Notes: generated from the letters alone by a model not told the origin. Shown: positions 20,573-29,251, counted from the stretch's first letter. The stretch: 64,000 nucleotides of DNA from Sphingomonas sp. KR3-1 (GCF_040049295.1 NZ_JBDZDQ010000001.1:1550001-1614000), one strand, 5' to 3'. A program made the numbers and translations.

Positions 20573-21004
20573 ATGTTGACACAACGTTCCCGCTACGCCC
20601 TTCGCGCGATGCTCTTCCTGGCCGGACAGCCGGCCGCCGGCGCGCCCACCCCGATGAACCGCATCGCGGCCGAGGCGAACGTGCCGCGCAAGTTCCTCGA
20701 GCTGATCCTCGCCGACCTGCGCGAGGCGGGCTTCCTCACTTCCACGCGCGGCAAGGCGGGCGGCTATCGCCTGGCCCGGCCGACGCACCTGATATCGCTC
20801 GGCGAGATCATCCGGGTGATCGAGGGGCCGCTGGCGCTCGTGCCCTGCGTCAGCCGCACCGCCTATCGCCCGTGCAACGACTGCAAGGACGAGGCGAGCT
20901 GCGCGATCCGCCAGGCGATGGCGCGAGTGCGCGACGAGACCGCCCGCATTCTCGACGGCACCAGCCTGGCCGATGCCGTCGCGGAAGACCTTGCCGCGGC
21001 CTGA
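20573..21004 (+). CDS. Rrf2-family regulator with four C-terminal cysteines
   Basis: A 143-residue Rrf2-family DNA-binding protein. Winged helix in residues 1-70 (…LFLAGQP…MNRIAAEANVPRKFLELILADLREAGFL…GGYRLARP). Cys92, Cys101, Cys104 and Cys110 resemble the three-cysteine Fe-S site of IscR/NsrR/RirA proteins but with a different spacing (C-x8-C-x2-C-x5-C), so iron-sulphur sensing is likely yet unproven. No suf or isc genes are nearby. It is divergent from ssrA. A weak ATGGG…CCCAT repeat (20550-20574) brackets the start and could be an autoregulatory site. Confidence 0.88.
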   Translation: MLTQRSRYALRAMLFLAGQPAAGAPTPMNRIAAEANVPRKFLELILADLREAGFLTSTRGKAGGYRLARPTHLISLGEIIRVIEGPLALVPCVSRTAYRPCNDCKDEASCAIRQAMARVRDETARILDGTSLADAVAEDLAAA

Positions 21005-21022
21005 GGCCGGCGCAAATCGCTT

Positions 21023-21045
21023 GCAATGTAGGATTTCGTCTGGTG
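21023..21045 (+). repeat. Short intergenic motif shared with 51641-51666
   Basis: GCAATGTAGGATTTCG followed by TCTGGTG lies 18 nt after the Rrf2 regulator stop, in the direction of its transcription. The identical 16-mer followed by a GCTGGTG-containing stretch occurs on the minus strand at 51666-51651, just after rarD. The rest of this 144-bp gap before mscL shows nothing recognisable. Confidence 0.5.
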
Positions 21046-21148
21046 CGGTTGCGCCATGGCATCCGCGCGTCCCTGGCTGGCTTCGCACCCGGCAAAGGCA
21101 GTCGCGGCCAAAGTGAAACGATATGCCGCGACTCCCTTCACTTTGGGC

Positions 21149-21580
21149 TCAGGCGGCGTTCTTCGCCTTCAGCTCGTCACGGATCTCGCGCAGCAGCGTC
21201 ACGTCCGCCGGCTCGGCGGGGGCGGCCGCCTCGGCCTTCGGCATCATCCGGTTCACGGCGCGCACCAGCAGGAAGATGATGAAGGCGACGATCAGGAAAT
21301 TGACCGCGGCGGTGATGAACGCGCCATAGCCGAACAGCGGCACGCCGGCCTTTTTCAGCGCGGCATAGTCAGTCGATCCGGCCAGCGCCGCAGGGATCGG
21401 CCCGAGCGCGATGAAGTAGCTCGAGAAATCGAGCCCGCCGAAGATCTTGCCGATCAGCGGCATCAGCAGGTCGTCGGTGAGCGAGGTGACGATCTTGCTG
21501 AACGCCGCGCCGATGATCACCGCCACCGCCAGATCGAGCACGTTGCCGCGCGCGATGAATGCCTTGAATTCCTTGAACAT
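21149..21580 (-). CDS. mscL: Large-conductance mechanosensitive channel MscL
   Basis: Inner-membrane channel that opens under membrane tension to release solutes on osmotic downshock. The 143 residues show the N-terminal [26 protein letters not shown] (helix and TM1, gate glycines), a periplasmic loop, TM2 ([25 protein letters not shown]) and a C-terminal helix ([14 protein letters not shown]). Length is standard. Start ATG at 21580, preceded by GGGAG. Divergent from the lemA gene. Confidence 0.96.
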   Translation of the reverse strand: MFKEFKAFIARGNVLDLAVAVIIGAAFSKIVTSLTDDLLMPLIGKIFGGLDFSSYFIALGPIPAALAGSTDYAALKKAGVPLFGYGAFITAAVNFLIVAFIIFLLVRAVNRMMPKAEAAAPAEPADVTLLREIRDELKAKNAA

Positions 21581-21739
21581 GCCGTCCGCTCCCTCACCTG
21601 CCGCCTGGGCGCGGCATCGCGGCCATGATGCACGGATGCGGCGCCCAGGCAAACCGGCCCCGTTCCGATTTCGCTTTCGGAGCGGGGTGTTACCGCTGTA
21701 TAAGACACCAACGACCCAGATCCGGAGGATCATGCAGTG

Positions 21740-22330
21740 ATGAAGTTTCGTGCCGTTCTCGCCTTCGCCGCCGCCGCCGTGCTGGCCGGCTGCGGGCTCA
21801 ACAGCGTGCCCACCGCGGAAGAGAATGCGAAGGCGAAATGGGCGGACGTCCAGGCAGCGTACCAGCGCCGTATGGATTCGGTTCCGGGCCTGGTGGAGAC
21901 CGTGAAGGGCTCGGCCGCCTCCGAGGGCAAGATTCTGACCGACGTGACGAATGCCCGAGCCAAGGCAACTTCGGTGCAGGTCTCCGCGAATGACCTCACC
22001 GATCCCGCCAAGATGCAGGCTTTCCAGGCCGCGCAGCAGCAGTTCAATGGCTCGATCGGTCGCCTTCTGGCGAGCGTCGAGGCCTATCCCGAACTCAAGA
22101 GCCAGGCGAACTTCACCAAGTTCATGGATCAACTCGAAGGCAGCAACAACCGCATCACGATCGCGATCCGGGATTATAACAACGCGGTGCAGGCCTATAA
22201 CACCCGCATTCGCACCTTCCCGGACGCGATCGGCGCCAAGGTCTTCTACGGATCCAAGCCGATGGTGCCCTATGCGGCGAAGGCGGGCGCGGAGAACGTG
22301 CCCGACATCAGCTTCGGGAACAGCAACTGA
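21740..22330 (+). CDS. lemA: LemA family lipoprotein
   Basis: A 196-residue LemA-type protein. The N-terminus is a lipoprotein signal (VLAGC, Cys about 18); the rest is a long helical domain with [26 protein letters not shown] and the late [12 protein letters not shown] motif typical of LemA. Function of the family is poorly known; it often accompanies TPM-domain proteins, as here. ATG at 21740 follows a GGAGGA site; an adjacent GTG three bases upstream is in frame. Its TGA overlaps the next gene by 4 nt. Confidence 0.93.
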   Translation: MKFRAVLAFAAAAVLAGCGLNSVPTAEENAKAKWADVQAAYQRRMDSVPGLVETVKGSAASEGKILTDVTNARAKATSVQVSANDLTDPAKMQAFQAAQQQFNGSIGRLLASVEAYPELKSQANFTKFMDQLEGSNNRITIAIRDYNNAVQAYNTRIRTFPDAIGAKVFYGSKPMVPYAAKAGAENVPDISFGNSN

Positions 22331-22905
22331 TCCTGAGGGCGCTCCTCCTCTGCGGTGCGCTCGCGGCCTGCAAGCCCGCGGCGCAGGATGCGCAGCCTGT
22401 CGTTGCCGGATGTAAGCCTTCGGCGGCGGCTGCTGCAGCAACCGATGGCAACGCGATCGCGGCGATCGAGCCGCAGCCCGCGCCGTCGGGCTACAGCTTC
22501 CCGGCGCTGACCGGCCGCGTGGTCGACGGCGCCAACCTGTTGTCGGTCAGCCAGCGGCGTGCCCTCTCCAATCAACTGGTCGATGCCGAAAAGCGTTCGA
22601 AGCACCAGTTCGTGGTGGTGACGGTAAAAAGCCTGGGCGGGCACGACGTCGCCGATTACAGCCAGCGGCTCGGCACCTTCTGGGGCATCGGCCGCAAATG
22701 CTTCAACGACGGCGTGCTGCTGGTCATCGCCCCGAACGAGCGCAAGGCGCGCATCGCGGTCAGCGAGGGACTTCGAGAAGCGCTTACCGACGCAGAGGCG
22801 GGTGCGATCCTGGAGAAGGACATCCTGCCGCGTTTCAAGACCGGAGACATGCCCGGCGGCATCCTCGCCGGTAGCGACGCCATCATCCGCGAGATCACTC
22901 AATGA
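22327..22905 (+). CDS. TPM-domain lipoprotein (CTG start)
   Basis: A 192-residue lipoprotein with a TPM domain. From CTG at 22327 the frame reads [15 protein letters not shown], a perfect lipoprotein signal with lipobox L-A-A-C at Cys15; no ATG, GTG or TTG would give it. The domain (about 65-190) contains [11 protein letters not shown], a W-G-I-G-x-K motif and M-P-G-G-I-L-A-G, matching YgcG/TPM proteins. The CTG overlaps the lemA stop as CTGA, and its end overlaps the next TPM gene (ATGA). A GTG at 22519 would cut into the domain. Confidence 0.85.
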   Translation: MILRALLLCGALAACKPAAQDAQPVVAGCKPSAAAAAATDGNAIAAIEPQPAPSGYSFPALTGRVVDGANLLSVSQRRALSNQLVDAEKRSKHQFVVVTVKSLGGHDVADYSQRLGTFWGIGRKCFNDGVLLVIAPNERKARIAVSEGLREALTDAEAGAILEKDILPRFKTGDMPGGILAGSDAIIREITQ

Positions 22906-23759
22906 CCCTGTTGCGTAGCCCGCTCGCATTCCTGCTCGTCCTGGTGCCGCTCTCGGCCCAGGCGCAGCCGACCTTCCCCAAGCTCACCGGCCGAGTGGTC
23001 GACGATGCCCATCTGCTCTCGGTCCCGCAGGTCGCGGAGCTCACCCAGCTCTCGGAGCAGGTCGAGGCCGCCTCGACGCGCCAGTTCGTCGTCGCAACCA
23101 TCCCCGATCTCCAGGGCTATAATATCGAGGACTACGGCTATCAGCTCGGCCGCGCCTGGGGGATCGGGCAGAAGGACGCCAAGAACGGCATCATCCTGAT
23201 CGTCGCGCCCAAGGAGCGCAAAGTGCGGATCGAAGTCGGCTACGGCCTCGAGCCGATCATGACCGATGGCCTATCGAGCCAGATCATCAACGAGACGATC
23301 ATCCCCAAGTTCAAGGCCGGCGACATGCCCGGCGGCATCGTCGCCGGTGCGCAGGCGATCGCCGAGCAGATGAAGCTGCCGCTCGAAGCCGCCGAGCAGC
23401 GCGCCCAGCAGACGCAGGTCAAGGTCACCCAGACCAGCCGCAAGACGCATAGCGGCGGCTTCCCCTTCGGGCTGGTCTTCTGGGGCATCATCCTCCTGTT
23501 CGTCATCCTGCCGATGCTCGGCCTGGGCCGCCGCAGCCGCAACGGCCCCTGGGGCCCGCGCTATCGCAGCCATGACGGCGGCGCGCTGCCGATCATCCTC
23601 TGGTCGATCGCCAACGAGATCGGCCGCGAATCGCGCAGCTCCGGCAGCAGCTGGGGTGGCGGCGGCGGTAGCGGCTGGGGCGGCGGCGGAGGCGGCGGTG
23701 GCGGCTTCTCCGGCGGCGGCGGATCGTTCGGGGGCGGTGGCGCCTCGGGGAGCTGGTGA
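22902..23759 (+). CDS. TPM-domain membrane protein YgcG-like
   Basis: A 285-residue envelope protein: signal peptide about 1-21 (…SAQA), TPM domain about 25-165 (GRVVDDAHLLS … RKVRIEVGYGLE … IPKFKAGDMPGGIVAG), a transmembrane helix (FPFGLVFWGIILLFVILPMLGL, about 186-207), then a basic stretch and a long glycine/serine-rich tail, as is usual in YgcG proteins. TPM domains are linked to photosystem repair or acid phosphatase activity in other organisms; here the role is unknown. Overlaps its upstream paralog by 4 nt and lies 1 nt before the next. Confidence 0.92.
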   Translation: MTLLRSPLAFLLVLVPLSAQAQPTFPKLTGRVVDDAHLLSVPQVAELTQLSEQVEAASTRQFVVATIPDLQGYNIEDYGYQLGRAWGIGQKDAKNGIILIVAPKERKVRIEVGYGLEPIMTDGLSSQIINETIIPKFKAGDMPGGIVAGAQAIAEQMKLPLEAAEQRAQQTQVKVTQTSRKTHSGGFPFGLVFWGIILLFVILPMLGLGRRSRNGPWGPRYRSHDGGALPIILWSIANEIGRESRSSGSSWGGGGGSGWGGGGGGGGGFSGGGGSFGGGGASGSW

Positions 23760-23760
23760 G

Positions 23761-24432
23761 ATGCGCTTGACCGATCAGGACCGCAGCGCGGTCGCCGAGG
23801 CGGTGACCGCCGCCGAGCTGACCACCAATGGCGAGATCGTCACGGTCGTCGCCGGACGCTCGGATCCCTATCACGACGTCGCGCTGCACTGGGCGGTGCT
23901 GGCGATGCTCCTCGTCCTCGCCTTGCTCGCTTGGCAGCCCTGGCCGGCCGAGTGGCTCCACACCCGCTTCGTCGACAGCTGGGCGCAGGTCGTGCCGGCG
24001 CGCTGGTACCTCACCATCGCGCTGGTGCTGATGGCGGCGACCTTCCTGGTGGTGCGCGTCGCGCTCGCCCTCGATGCGCTGCGGATGCTGCTGACCCCGG
24101 GCGCGACCAAGAACCGTCGCGTCCACCGCCGCGCGCTCGAGCTGTTCCGCGCCGCCGCCGAGAAGCGCACCCGCGGCGCCACCGGCGTGCTGGTCTATCT
24201 CAGCCTCGCCGAGCACCGCGCCGAGATCATCGCCGACGCGGCGATCCACTCCAAGGTCACCGCCGATGTCTGGGGCGCGGCGATGGCGGCGCTGCTCGGC
24301 GGCGTGAAGCATGACAAGGCCGGCGAAGGCATGGCCGAAGCCGTGCGCCAGATCGGACTGGTCCTCGCCGAGCATTTCCCGCGCAGCGACGACGACACCA
24401 ACGAGCTTCCCGATCGGCTGATCGAACTGTGA
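23761..24432 (+). CDS. Membrane protein with divided TPM-like domain
   Basis: A 223-residue protein with the TPM-like start T-D-Q-D-R-S-A-V-A-E-A-V-T-A-A-E and N-G-E-I-V-T-V-V, two transmembrane helices (about 42-60 and 77-105), and a C-terminal half with G-A-T-G-V-L-V-Y-L-S-L-A-E-H-R-A-E-I-I-A-D, matching the COG3762-type predicted membrane proteins that follow ygcG and lemA in many genomes. Third TPM-related gene in a row, almost certainly in one operon. Its TGA overlaps the Nudix gene start (GTGA). Confidence 0.88.
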   Translation: MRLTDQDRSAVAEAVTAAELTTNGEIVTVVAGRSDPYHDVALHWAVLAMLLVLALLAWQPWPAEWLHTRFVDSWAQVVPARWYLTIALVLMAATFLVVRVALALDALRMLLTPGATKNRRVHRRALELFRAAAEKRTRGATGVLVYLSLAEHRAEIIADAAIHSKVTADVWGAAMAALLGGVKHDKAGEGMAEAVRQIGLVLAEHFPRSDDDTNELPDRLIEL

Positions 24433-24965
24433 GCGATGCCTCGGAGGATTTGGGCCGCGAGGAAATCGCGTGGTCCGGCAAGTGGATCACGGCCAAGCGG
24501 CGCGGCAAATGGGAATATGTCTCGCGGGCCCGCGACATCCGCGCCGCGGTGATCATCGCCATCGATGAAGACGATCACGTTCTGCTCGTCGACCAGTACC
24601 GCGTCCCGCTCGGCAAGCGCTGCCTCGAGCTGCCTGCCGGGCTGATCGGCGACGAGCACGCGGACGATACGGTGCTGGGCGCCGCCCGCCGCGAGCTGAT
24701 CGAGGAAACCGGCTATGACTGCGCCCGGGCCGAGAGCCTCGGCGACTATTATTCCTCGCCGGGCATGGTCTCGGAAAGCTTCACCCTGGTCCGCGCCACC
24801 GGGCTGACCCGGGTCGGTGAGGGTGGCGGCGTGGCGGACGAGGACATCCTCGTCCACCGCGTGCCCCGCGCCGACATCCCCGGCTTCGTCGCCGCCAAGC
24901 GTGCCGAGGGGCTGGGGATCGACGTGAAGCTGCTGTTGCTGCTCAGCGGCGCGCTGCTCGGCTGA
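24429..24965 (+). CDS. Nudix hydrolase, ADP-ribose pyrophosphatase type
   Basis: A 178-residue Nudix protein. The Nudix box is L-G-A-A-R-R-E-L-I-E-E-T-G-Y-D-C, preceded by the L-E-L-P-A-G-L-I-G-D segment and followed by the Y-Y-S-S-P-G-M-V-S-E-S motif seen in ADP-ribose diphosphatases (NudF type). Would hydrolyse ADP-ribose or related nucleoside diphosphate derivatives. Starts with GTG at 24429 overlapping the previous stop. Likely the last gene of the lemA operon. Confidence 0.92.
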   Translation: MSDASEDLGREEIAWSGKWITAKRRGKWEYVSRARDIRAAVIIAIDEDDHVLLVDQYRVPLGKRCLELPAGLIGDEHADDTVLGAARRELIEETGYDCARAESLGDYYSSPGMVSESFTLVRATGLTRVGEGGGVADEDILVHRVPRADIPGFVAAKRAEGLGIDVKLLLLLSGALLG

Positions 24966-25253
24966 TCACTCGCAGGCGATGCCGTCGTCGTCGCGGTCCA
25001 GCCGGCCGCTATATCCCGGCTGACCGCGCCGGATCGGCGCGACCCCCGCGGCACGCGCCGCGGCGCAATTGGGGTAATAGGCATCGTCGGCGGCGACCAT
25101 GCGCGGCGCGCGGGTGACACGCACCGTCCGCACGGTTTTCGCTCTTCGCTTCTTGCCACGGCCGCCATCCGGCGCAGCCTCGGCAAAGCCGGCCGCGAGC
25201 ATGCCCGCGGCCGCCAGCATCGCGGTCAGTCGCTTAGCGGAAATTGTCCGCAT
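24966..25253 (-). CDS. Exported Excalibur calcium-binding domain protein
   Basis: A 95-residue exported protein. Signal peptide about 1-26 (…GFAEA), a basic linker, then an Excalibur domain (about 58-95) with Y-Y-P-N-C-A-A-A-R-A-A-G and the terminal D-R-D-D-D-G-I-A-C-E calcium-binding motif and paired cysteines. These domains are found on cell-surface proteins and nucleases; there is no nuclease domain here. The start overlaps the NDUFS4-like gene upstream by 20 nt. Confidence 0.88.
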   Translation of the reverse strand: MRTISAKRLTAMLAAAGMLAAGFAEAAPDGGRGKKRRAKTVRTVRVTRAPRMVAADDAYYPNCAAARAAGVAPIRRGQPGYSGRLDRDDDGIACE

Positions 25254-25518
25254 AGGCTTGCAGCTTCAACTTCCGCTCGGGCGCCGCGACGACGTGGAAG
25301 GCCACGCCCTCGCGCTCGGCATAGCCGGTGGCGGCTTCCAGCGTCGGGAAGGTCATGCGCAGCTGCGTCGCGGTCGCGTCGCCGCCGGCCCAGCCGGTCA
25401 GCGGATCGGCCTGTTGCTGGCGCACCGGCTCGAACTCGAGGATCCACGCGGTCGTGCGCGCGCGGCCCGACTGCATGGCGTTCTTGGGCTGCTGATAGAT
25501 GCGGGCGGTCTTGGTCAT
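25234..25518 (-). CDS. Complex I accessory subunit, NDUFS4/18-kDa type
   Basis: A 94-residue homologue of the respiratory complex I accessory subunit NDUFS4 (ETC_C1 family). Visible family features are the A-R-I-Y-Q-Q-P-K-N-A-M-Q-S-G start, W-I-L-E-F-E, G-W-A-G-G-D and A-x-x-Y-A-E-R-E-G-V. In Alphaproteobacteria this subunit sits on the peripheral arm of NADH:quinone oxidoreductase; the nuo operon itself is not in the window. Confidence 0.92.
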   Translation of the reverse strand: MTKTARIYQQPKNAMQSGRARTTAWILEFEPVRQQQADPLTGWAGGDATATQLRMTFPTLEAATGYAEREGVAFHVVAAPERKLKLQAYADNFR

Positions 25519-25529
25519 GGTGAGTCCCT

Positions 25530-27959
25530 TTAACGCGGCCCGCCGCCCCTTGCATCAGCCTTTTTCGTCCTGAGCGTCGCGGAGGCTGCGGCGGGGTCCT
25601 CGGGCCAGGGATGCCGCGGATAGCGCCCGCGCATCTCCTTGGCGACTGCGGCCCAGCTCCCCTTCCAGAAGCCCGGCAAGTCGCGCGTCGTCTGGATCGG
25701 CCGCCCGGCCGGCGAGGTCAGGCTGAGGATCAGCGGGGTGCCGTCGCCGAGCGTGGGATGTTCGTTCAGCCCATACAGCGCCTGGACGCGCATCTCGACG
25801 GTCGGCCCGCCCTCGGCGGCATAGTCGATCGCATAGCTCGACCCCTCGGGCGTCTCGAAGCGCGCCGGCGCCAGCCGGTCGAGCGCCTTCTGCCCATCCC
25901 AGCCGAGGAGATTGTTGAGCGCATTGGTCAGCCCCTCGACCGCATCGAGCCGCCGCTTGCCGGCGAGCAGCCCCGGCAGCCAGTCGTCGAGTTCGGCGCG
26001 CAACCGTTCGTCGGACAGCGACTCATTGCCGGCATAGGCGGCGCGGGTGCGCAGAGCCTGCGCGGTGTCGGACCAAGGCAGCAGGTCGAGGCCATGTTCG
26101 CGCACCCCCTCGAGCAGCGCCTTCTCGATCTCCGCCGGGTTCGCCGCCGCATCGGGGCCCCTCGACAGGCGGATCGCGCCGAGCCGGCGTTCTCGAAGGG
26201 CTTCGATGCGCCCCGTTGCGGGATCGAAGCGGACGCTGCGCCGCGTCTCGATCCGGTCGGCGAACAGCGATTCGACCTCGGCCGGATCGATCGGCGCGGC
26301 GGAAAGGATGCGCGCGCCCGATGCCATGCCTTGCGTCTCGGCGACCGCGAGCCATTCGGCGCGAGCGAGCGACGAGGCCGGATCGAGCTTGAACCCGCGT
26401 CCGCCGGCCGACGCCCAGGTCTCGCCGGAAGCATCGCGGCGCCTGGCGATCCGGTCGGGGAAGGCGAGCGCGACGCAGGCGGCGGGATCGCCGATGCCGT
26501 CATCGCCCACCAGCTTGGCCCAGCGCTGCGCCAGCCGCCGGCCATTCTCCGCACGCGGCCCGCGCTCGCTCCGCCAGCGGCGCAGGCGCAGCTCGAGATC
26601 GGCGTCGGTGCCACCGAGCCCGCGCTCGCCGAGCAGCACCGCGATCTGCGCCGCCGTTCCCGCCATGCCGCGCTCGGCGGCGCGGACCAGCATATGGCCG
26701 AGCCGCGGCGGCAGCGGCAGGCCGGCGATCGCCTTGCCATGCGCGCTCGGGCGGCCGGCCTCGTCCAGCGCCTCCAGGCTGCCCAGCCGCTTGCGCGCCT
26801 CCGACACCGCGGCCTCGGGCGGCGGATCGAGCCAGTGGAGCTCGCGCGGATCGCTGACGCCCCAGAGCGCGCAATCGAGCACCAGCGCCGAGAGATCAGC
26901 TTCCAATATCTCGGGCGGATCGAAGCGCGGCAGGCCCGCGGTCGCCGCCTCTTCCCACAGCCGATAGGCGACGCCGGGCCCCTGGCGCGCGGCACGGCCG
27001 GCACGCTGGGTGACCGCTGCCTGGCTCGCCCGCTCGGTGACCAGCCGCGTCATCCCCGCCGCGCGGTCGTAGCGCGGGCGCCGGGCAAGCCCCGAATCGA
27101 CGACGATGCGGATCCCCTCCAGCGTCAGCGAGGTCTCGGCGATCGACGTCGCCAGCACGATCTTGCGCCGCCCCTGCGGATCGGCAGCGATCGCGGCGCG
27201 CTGGGCACCCGGCTCGAGCGCGCCGTGCAGCTTGTGGACCACTGCGCCCGGCACCTCGCCGATCCGCTCGGCCGTGCGCTCGATCTCGGCGACGCCCGGC
27301 AGGAAGGCGAGCACCCCGCCCTCGGCCTCGCGTAGCGCCGTCCGGATCGCGGCGGCCATCGAATCCTCAATCCGTGCCTCCGCCGCCCGGCCGAGATGGC
27401 GCAGCTCGAGCGGCCAGCTCCGTCCCTCGCTCTCGATCACCGGCGCGCCGCCCATCAGGTCCGAGAAGCGCGCGCCGTCGAGCGTCGCCGACATCGCCAC
27501 GATCCGCAGGTCCGGCCGCAGCGCCGCCTGCGCGTCGAGCGAGAGCGCCAGCCCGAAATCGCTGTCGAGGCTGCGCTCATGGACTTCGTCGAACAGCACG
27601 GCGGAGACGCCGGCCAGCTCGGGATCGGCCTGGATGCGGTTGACGAAGATCCCCTCGGTGACGACCGTCACCCGCGTCGCCGCCGAACGCTTGCTGTCCA
27701 TCCGCGTCGCATAGCCGAAGGTCTGGCCAACCTGCTCGCCGGCCAGCGCCGCCATCCGCTCGCCCGCCGCGCGCGCCGCCAGCCTGCGGGGGGACAGCAG
27801 CAATATCTCGCCCGTGCACCAGGCCTCGCCCAGCAGCGCTGGCGCCACTGCCGTGGTCTTGCCCGCACCGGGCGGCGCGACCAGCACGGCGTTGCTCGCG
27901 GCCCGCAACGCAGCCAGCAAATCGGGCAAAACAACATGGATCGGCAGAGTCTCACGCAT
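25530..27959 (-). CDS. hrpB: ATP-dependent RNA helicase HrpB
   Basis: DEAH-type helicase of about 809 residues. Motifs in order: P-P-G-A-G-K-T-T (motif I), D-E-V-H-E-R-S-L-D-S-D (motif II, DEVH), M-S-A-T-L-D (III), T-S-I-A-E-T-S-L-T-L-E-G (V), Q-R-A-G-R-A-A-R (VI), then the helicase-associated and HrpB C-terminal domains. HrpB is poorly characterised but linked to mRNA processing and phenotypes in several bacteria. ATG at 27959 chosen; an in-frame TTG nine bases upstream exists. Single gene, with 11 bp to the NDUFS4-like gene. Confidence 0.95.
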   Translation of the reverse strand: MRETLPIHVVLPDLLAALRAASNAVLVAPPGAGKTTAVAPALLGEAWCTGEILLLSPRRLAARAAGERMAALAGEQVGQTFGYATRMDSKRSAATRVTVVTEGIFVNRIQADPELAGVSAVLFDEVHERSLDSDFGLALSLDAQAALRPDLRIVAMSATLDGARFSDLMGGAPVIESEGRSWPLELRHLGRAAEARIEDSMAAAIRTALREAEGGVLAFLPGVAEIERTAERIGEVPGAVVHKLHGALEPGAQRAAIAADPQGRRKIVLATSIAETSLTLEGIRIVVDSGLARRPRYDRAAGMTRLVTERASQAAVTQRAGRAARQGPGVAYRLWEEAATAGLPRFDPPEILEADLSALVLDCALWGVSDPRELHWLDPPPEAAVSEARKRLGSLEALDEAGRPSAHGKAIAGLPLPPRLGHMLVRAAERGMAGTAAQIAVLLGERGLGGTDADLELRLRRWRSERGPRAENGRRLAQRWAKLVGDDGIGDPAACVALAFPDRIARRRDASGETWASAGGRGFKLDPASSLARAEWLAVAETQGMASGARILSAAPIDPAEVESLFADRIETRRSVRFDPATGRIEALRERRLGAIRLSRGPDAAANPAEIEKALLEGVREHGLDLLPWSDTAQALRTRAAYAGNESLSDERLRAELDDWLPGLLAGKRRLDAVEGLTNALNNLLGWDGQKALDRLAPARFETPEGSSYAIDYAAEGGPTVEMRVQALYGLNEHPTLGDGTPLILSLTSPAGRPIQTTRDLPGFWKGSWAAVAKEMRGRYPRHPWPEDPAAASATLRTKKADARGGGPR

Positions 27960-28018
27960 CACGCGCAACCAATTCCCCGAAGCCGGGTTTGGCGCAAGCG
28001 AAGCCTAAGGAGCATGAC

Positions 28019-28237
28019 ATGGCGAGAACCCTGGCACAGTTCAGCATCACCCCGGACAGCGACGGCGACTACACGCTGCATCTCGAAGACGATGACGGCG
28101 AGACGCTGGAGTTCACCGCCAGCTTCGAGCAGCTCGACCTGATTACCGAGGCGATCGAGGAAGTGCTCGACGACGACGAGGAAGACGCCCTCACCGCCGA
28201 TGACGATGACGACGATGAGCCGTCGGACGACGAATAA
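28019..28237 (+). CDS. Small acidic protein of unknown function
   Basis: A 72-residue, strongly acidic protein: a short beta-rich region (FSITPDSDGDYTLHLEDDDGETLEFTASFEQLD) followed by a helix and a tail almost wholly of Asp/Glu. The start is set by a perfect AAGGAG seven bases before ATG at 28019. Not recognised. The acidic tail could mimic nucleic acid or bind cations, but nothing shows this. Convergent with the polyprenyl synthase gene, 3 bp apart; divergent from hrpB. Confidence 0.8.
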   Translation: MARTLAQFSITPDSDGDYTLHLEDDDGETLEFTASFEQLDLITEAIEEVLDDDEEDALTADDDDDDEPSDDE

Positions 28238-28240
28238 GCC

Positions 28241-29251
28241 TCAATAAGCGCGGGCGACTGCGAACTCGACGGCTTCGACCATCGCGTCCTTGGCGGGGCT
28301 CGAGGCGAAGCCGCCGATCGCATCGATCGCGCGCTGGCCGTAGTGCCGCGCGCGGGCGAGCGTGTCGTCGACCGAGCGGCTGGCCTGGACCAGCCGGATC
28401 GCCTCGGCGAAATCCTCGCCCGAGGTGCGATGGCCCGAGATCGCCGCCTTCCAGAAGGCGCGCGCGCTCTCGTCGCCGCGGGCATAGGCGAGGATGACCG
28501 GCAACGTCATCTTGCCTTCGCGGAAATCGTCGCCGGCGTCCTTGCCCATCGTGCCCGCGTCCGAGACATAGTCGATCGCGTCGTCGACCAGCTGGAAGGC
28601 AATGCCGAGGTTGCGGCCATAGGCGTCGAGCGCGGCTTCCTCGTCCGAACGCTCGGCGACCACCGCGGCGATCTTGCAGGCGGCGGCGAACAAGGCGGCG
28701 GTCTTGGCGCCGATGATGTCGAGATAGCGCTCCTCGCTGAGATCAAGCCGGCGCACCGCAGTGAGCTGGTTGACTTCGCCCTCGGCGATCACCGCGCTGG
28801 CGTTGCTCAGGATCTTGAGCACCTTGAGGCTGCCGTCCTCGACCATCAGCTCGAACGAGCGGCTGAACAGGAAATCGCCAACCAGCACGCTCGCCGGATT
28901 GCCCCAGATGATGTTGGCGGTGCGGCGGCCGCGGCGCAGGTCCGATCCGTCGACCACGTCGTCGTGGAGCAGCGTCGCAGTGTGGATGAACTCCACGGCG
29001 GCGGCGAGCCGGTGGTGGCGGGTGCCCGAATAGCCGAGCAGCTGCGCGCTGGCGAGCGTGAGCATCGGCCGCATCCGCTTGCCGCCGCCGGCGATCAGAT
29101 GGCCGGCCAGCTCCGGGATCAGCGGGATCTCGGACTGCATGCGATCGAGGATCACGGCGTTCACGAGGTTCATGTCGTGCGCGACGAGCGCCATCATCGG
29201 ATCGAGCGAGGGGGCGGGGCCGCCGCCGAGGCGATGGAGGGTGGCGCTCAT
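28241..29251 (-). CDS. ispB: Polyprenyl (octaprenyl/decaprenyl) diphosphate synthase
   Basis: Trans-prenyltransferase of 336 residues making the ubiquinone side chain. The first aspartate-rich motif is L-L-H-D-D-V-V-D-G-S-D-L-R-R-G (FARM), and the second is F-Q-L-V-D-D-A-I-D-Y. Between them lie the G-D-F-L-F-S-R-S motif and the A-A-L-F-A-A-A segment. Sphingomonads use ubiquinone-10, so decaprenyl is the expected product; chain length cannot be read with certainty. Divergent from the chorismate mutase gene. Confidence 0.94.
   Translation of the reverse strand: MSATLHRLGGGPAPSLDPMMALVAHDMNLVNAVILDRMQSEIPLIPELAGHLIAGGGKRMRPMLTLASAQLLGYSGTRHHRLAAAVEFIHTATLLHDDVVDGSDLRRGRRTANIIWGNPASVLVGDFLFSRSFELMVEDGSLKVLKILSNASAVIAEGEVNQLTAVRRLDLSEERYLDIIGAKTAALFAAACKIAAVVAERSDEEAALDAYGRNLGIAFQLVDDAIDYVSDAGTMGKDAGDDFREGKMTLPVILAYARGDESARAFWKAAISGHRTSGEDFAEAIRLVQASRSVDDTLARARHYGQRAIDAIGGFASSPAKDAMVEAVEFAVARAY

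Noticed and set aside
23640..23756. Glycine-codon repeat in ygcG as a separate repeat element
   Set aside because: Poly-glycine tails are normal in YgcG proteins.
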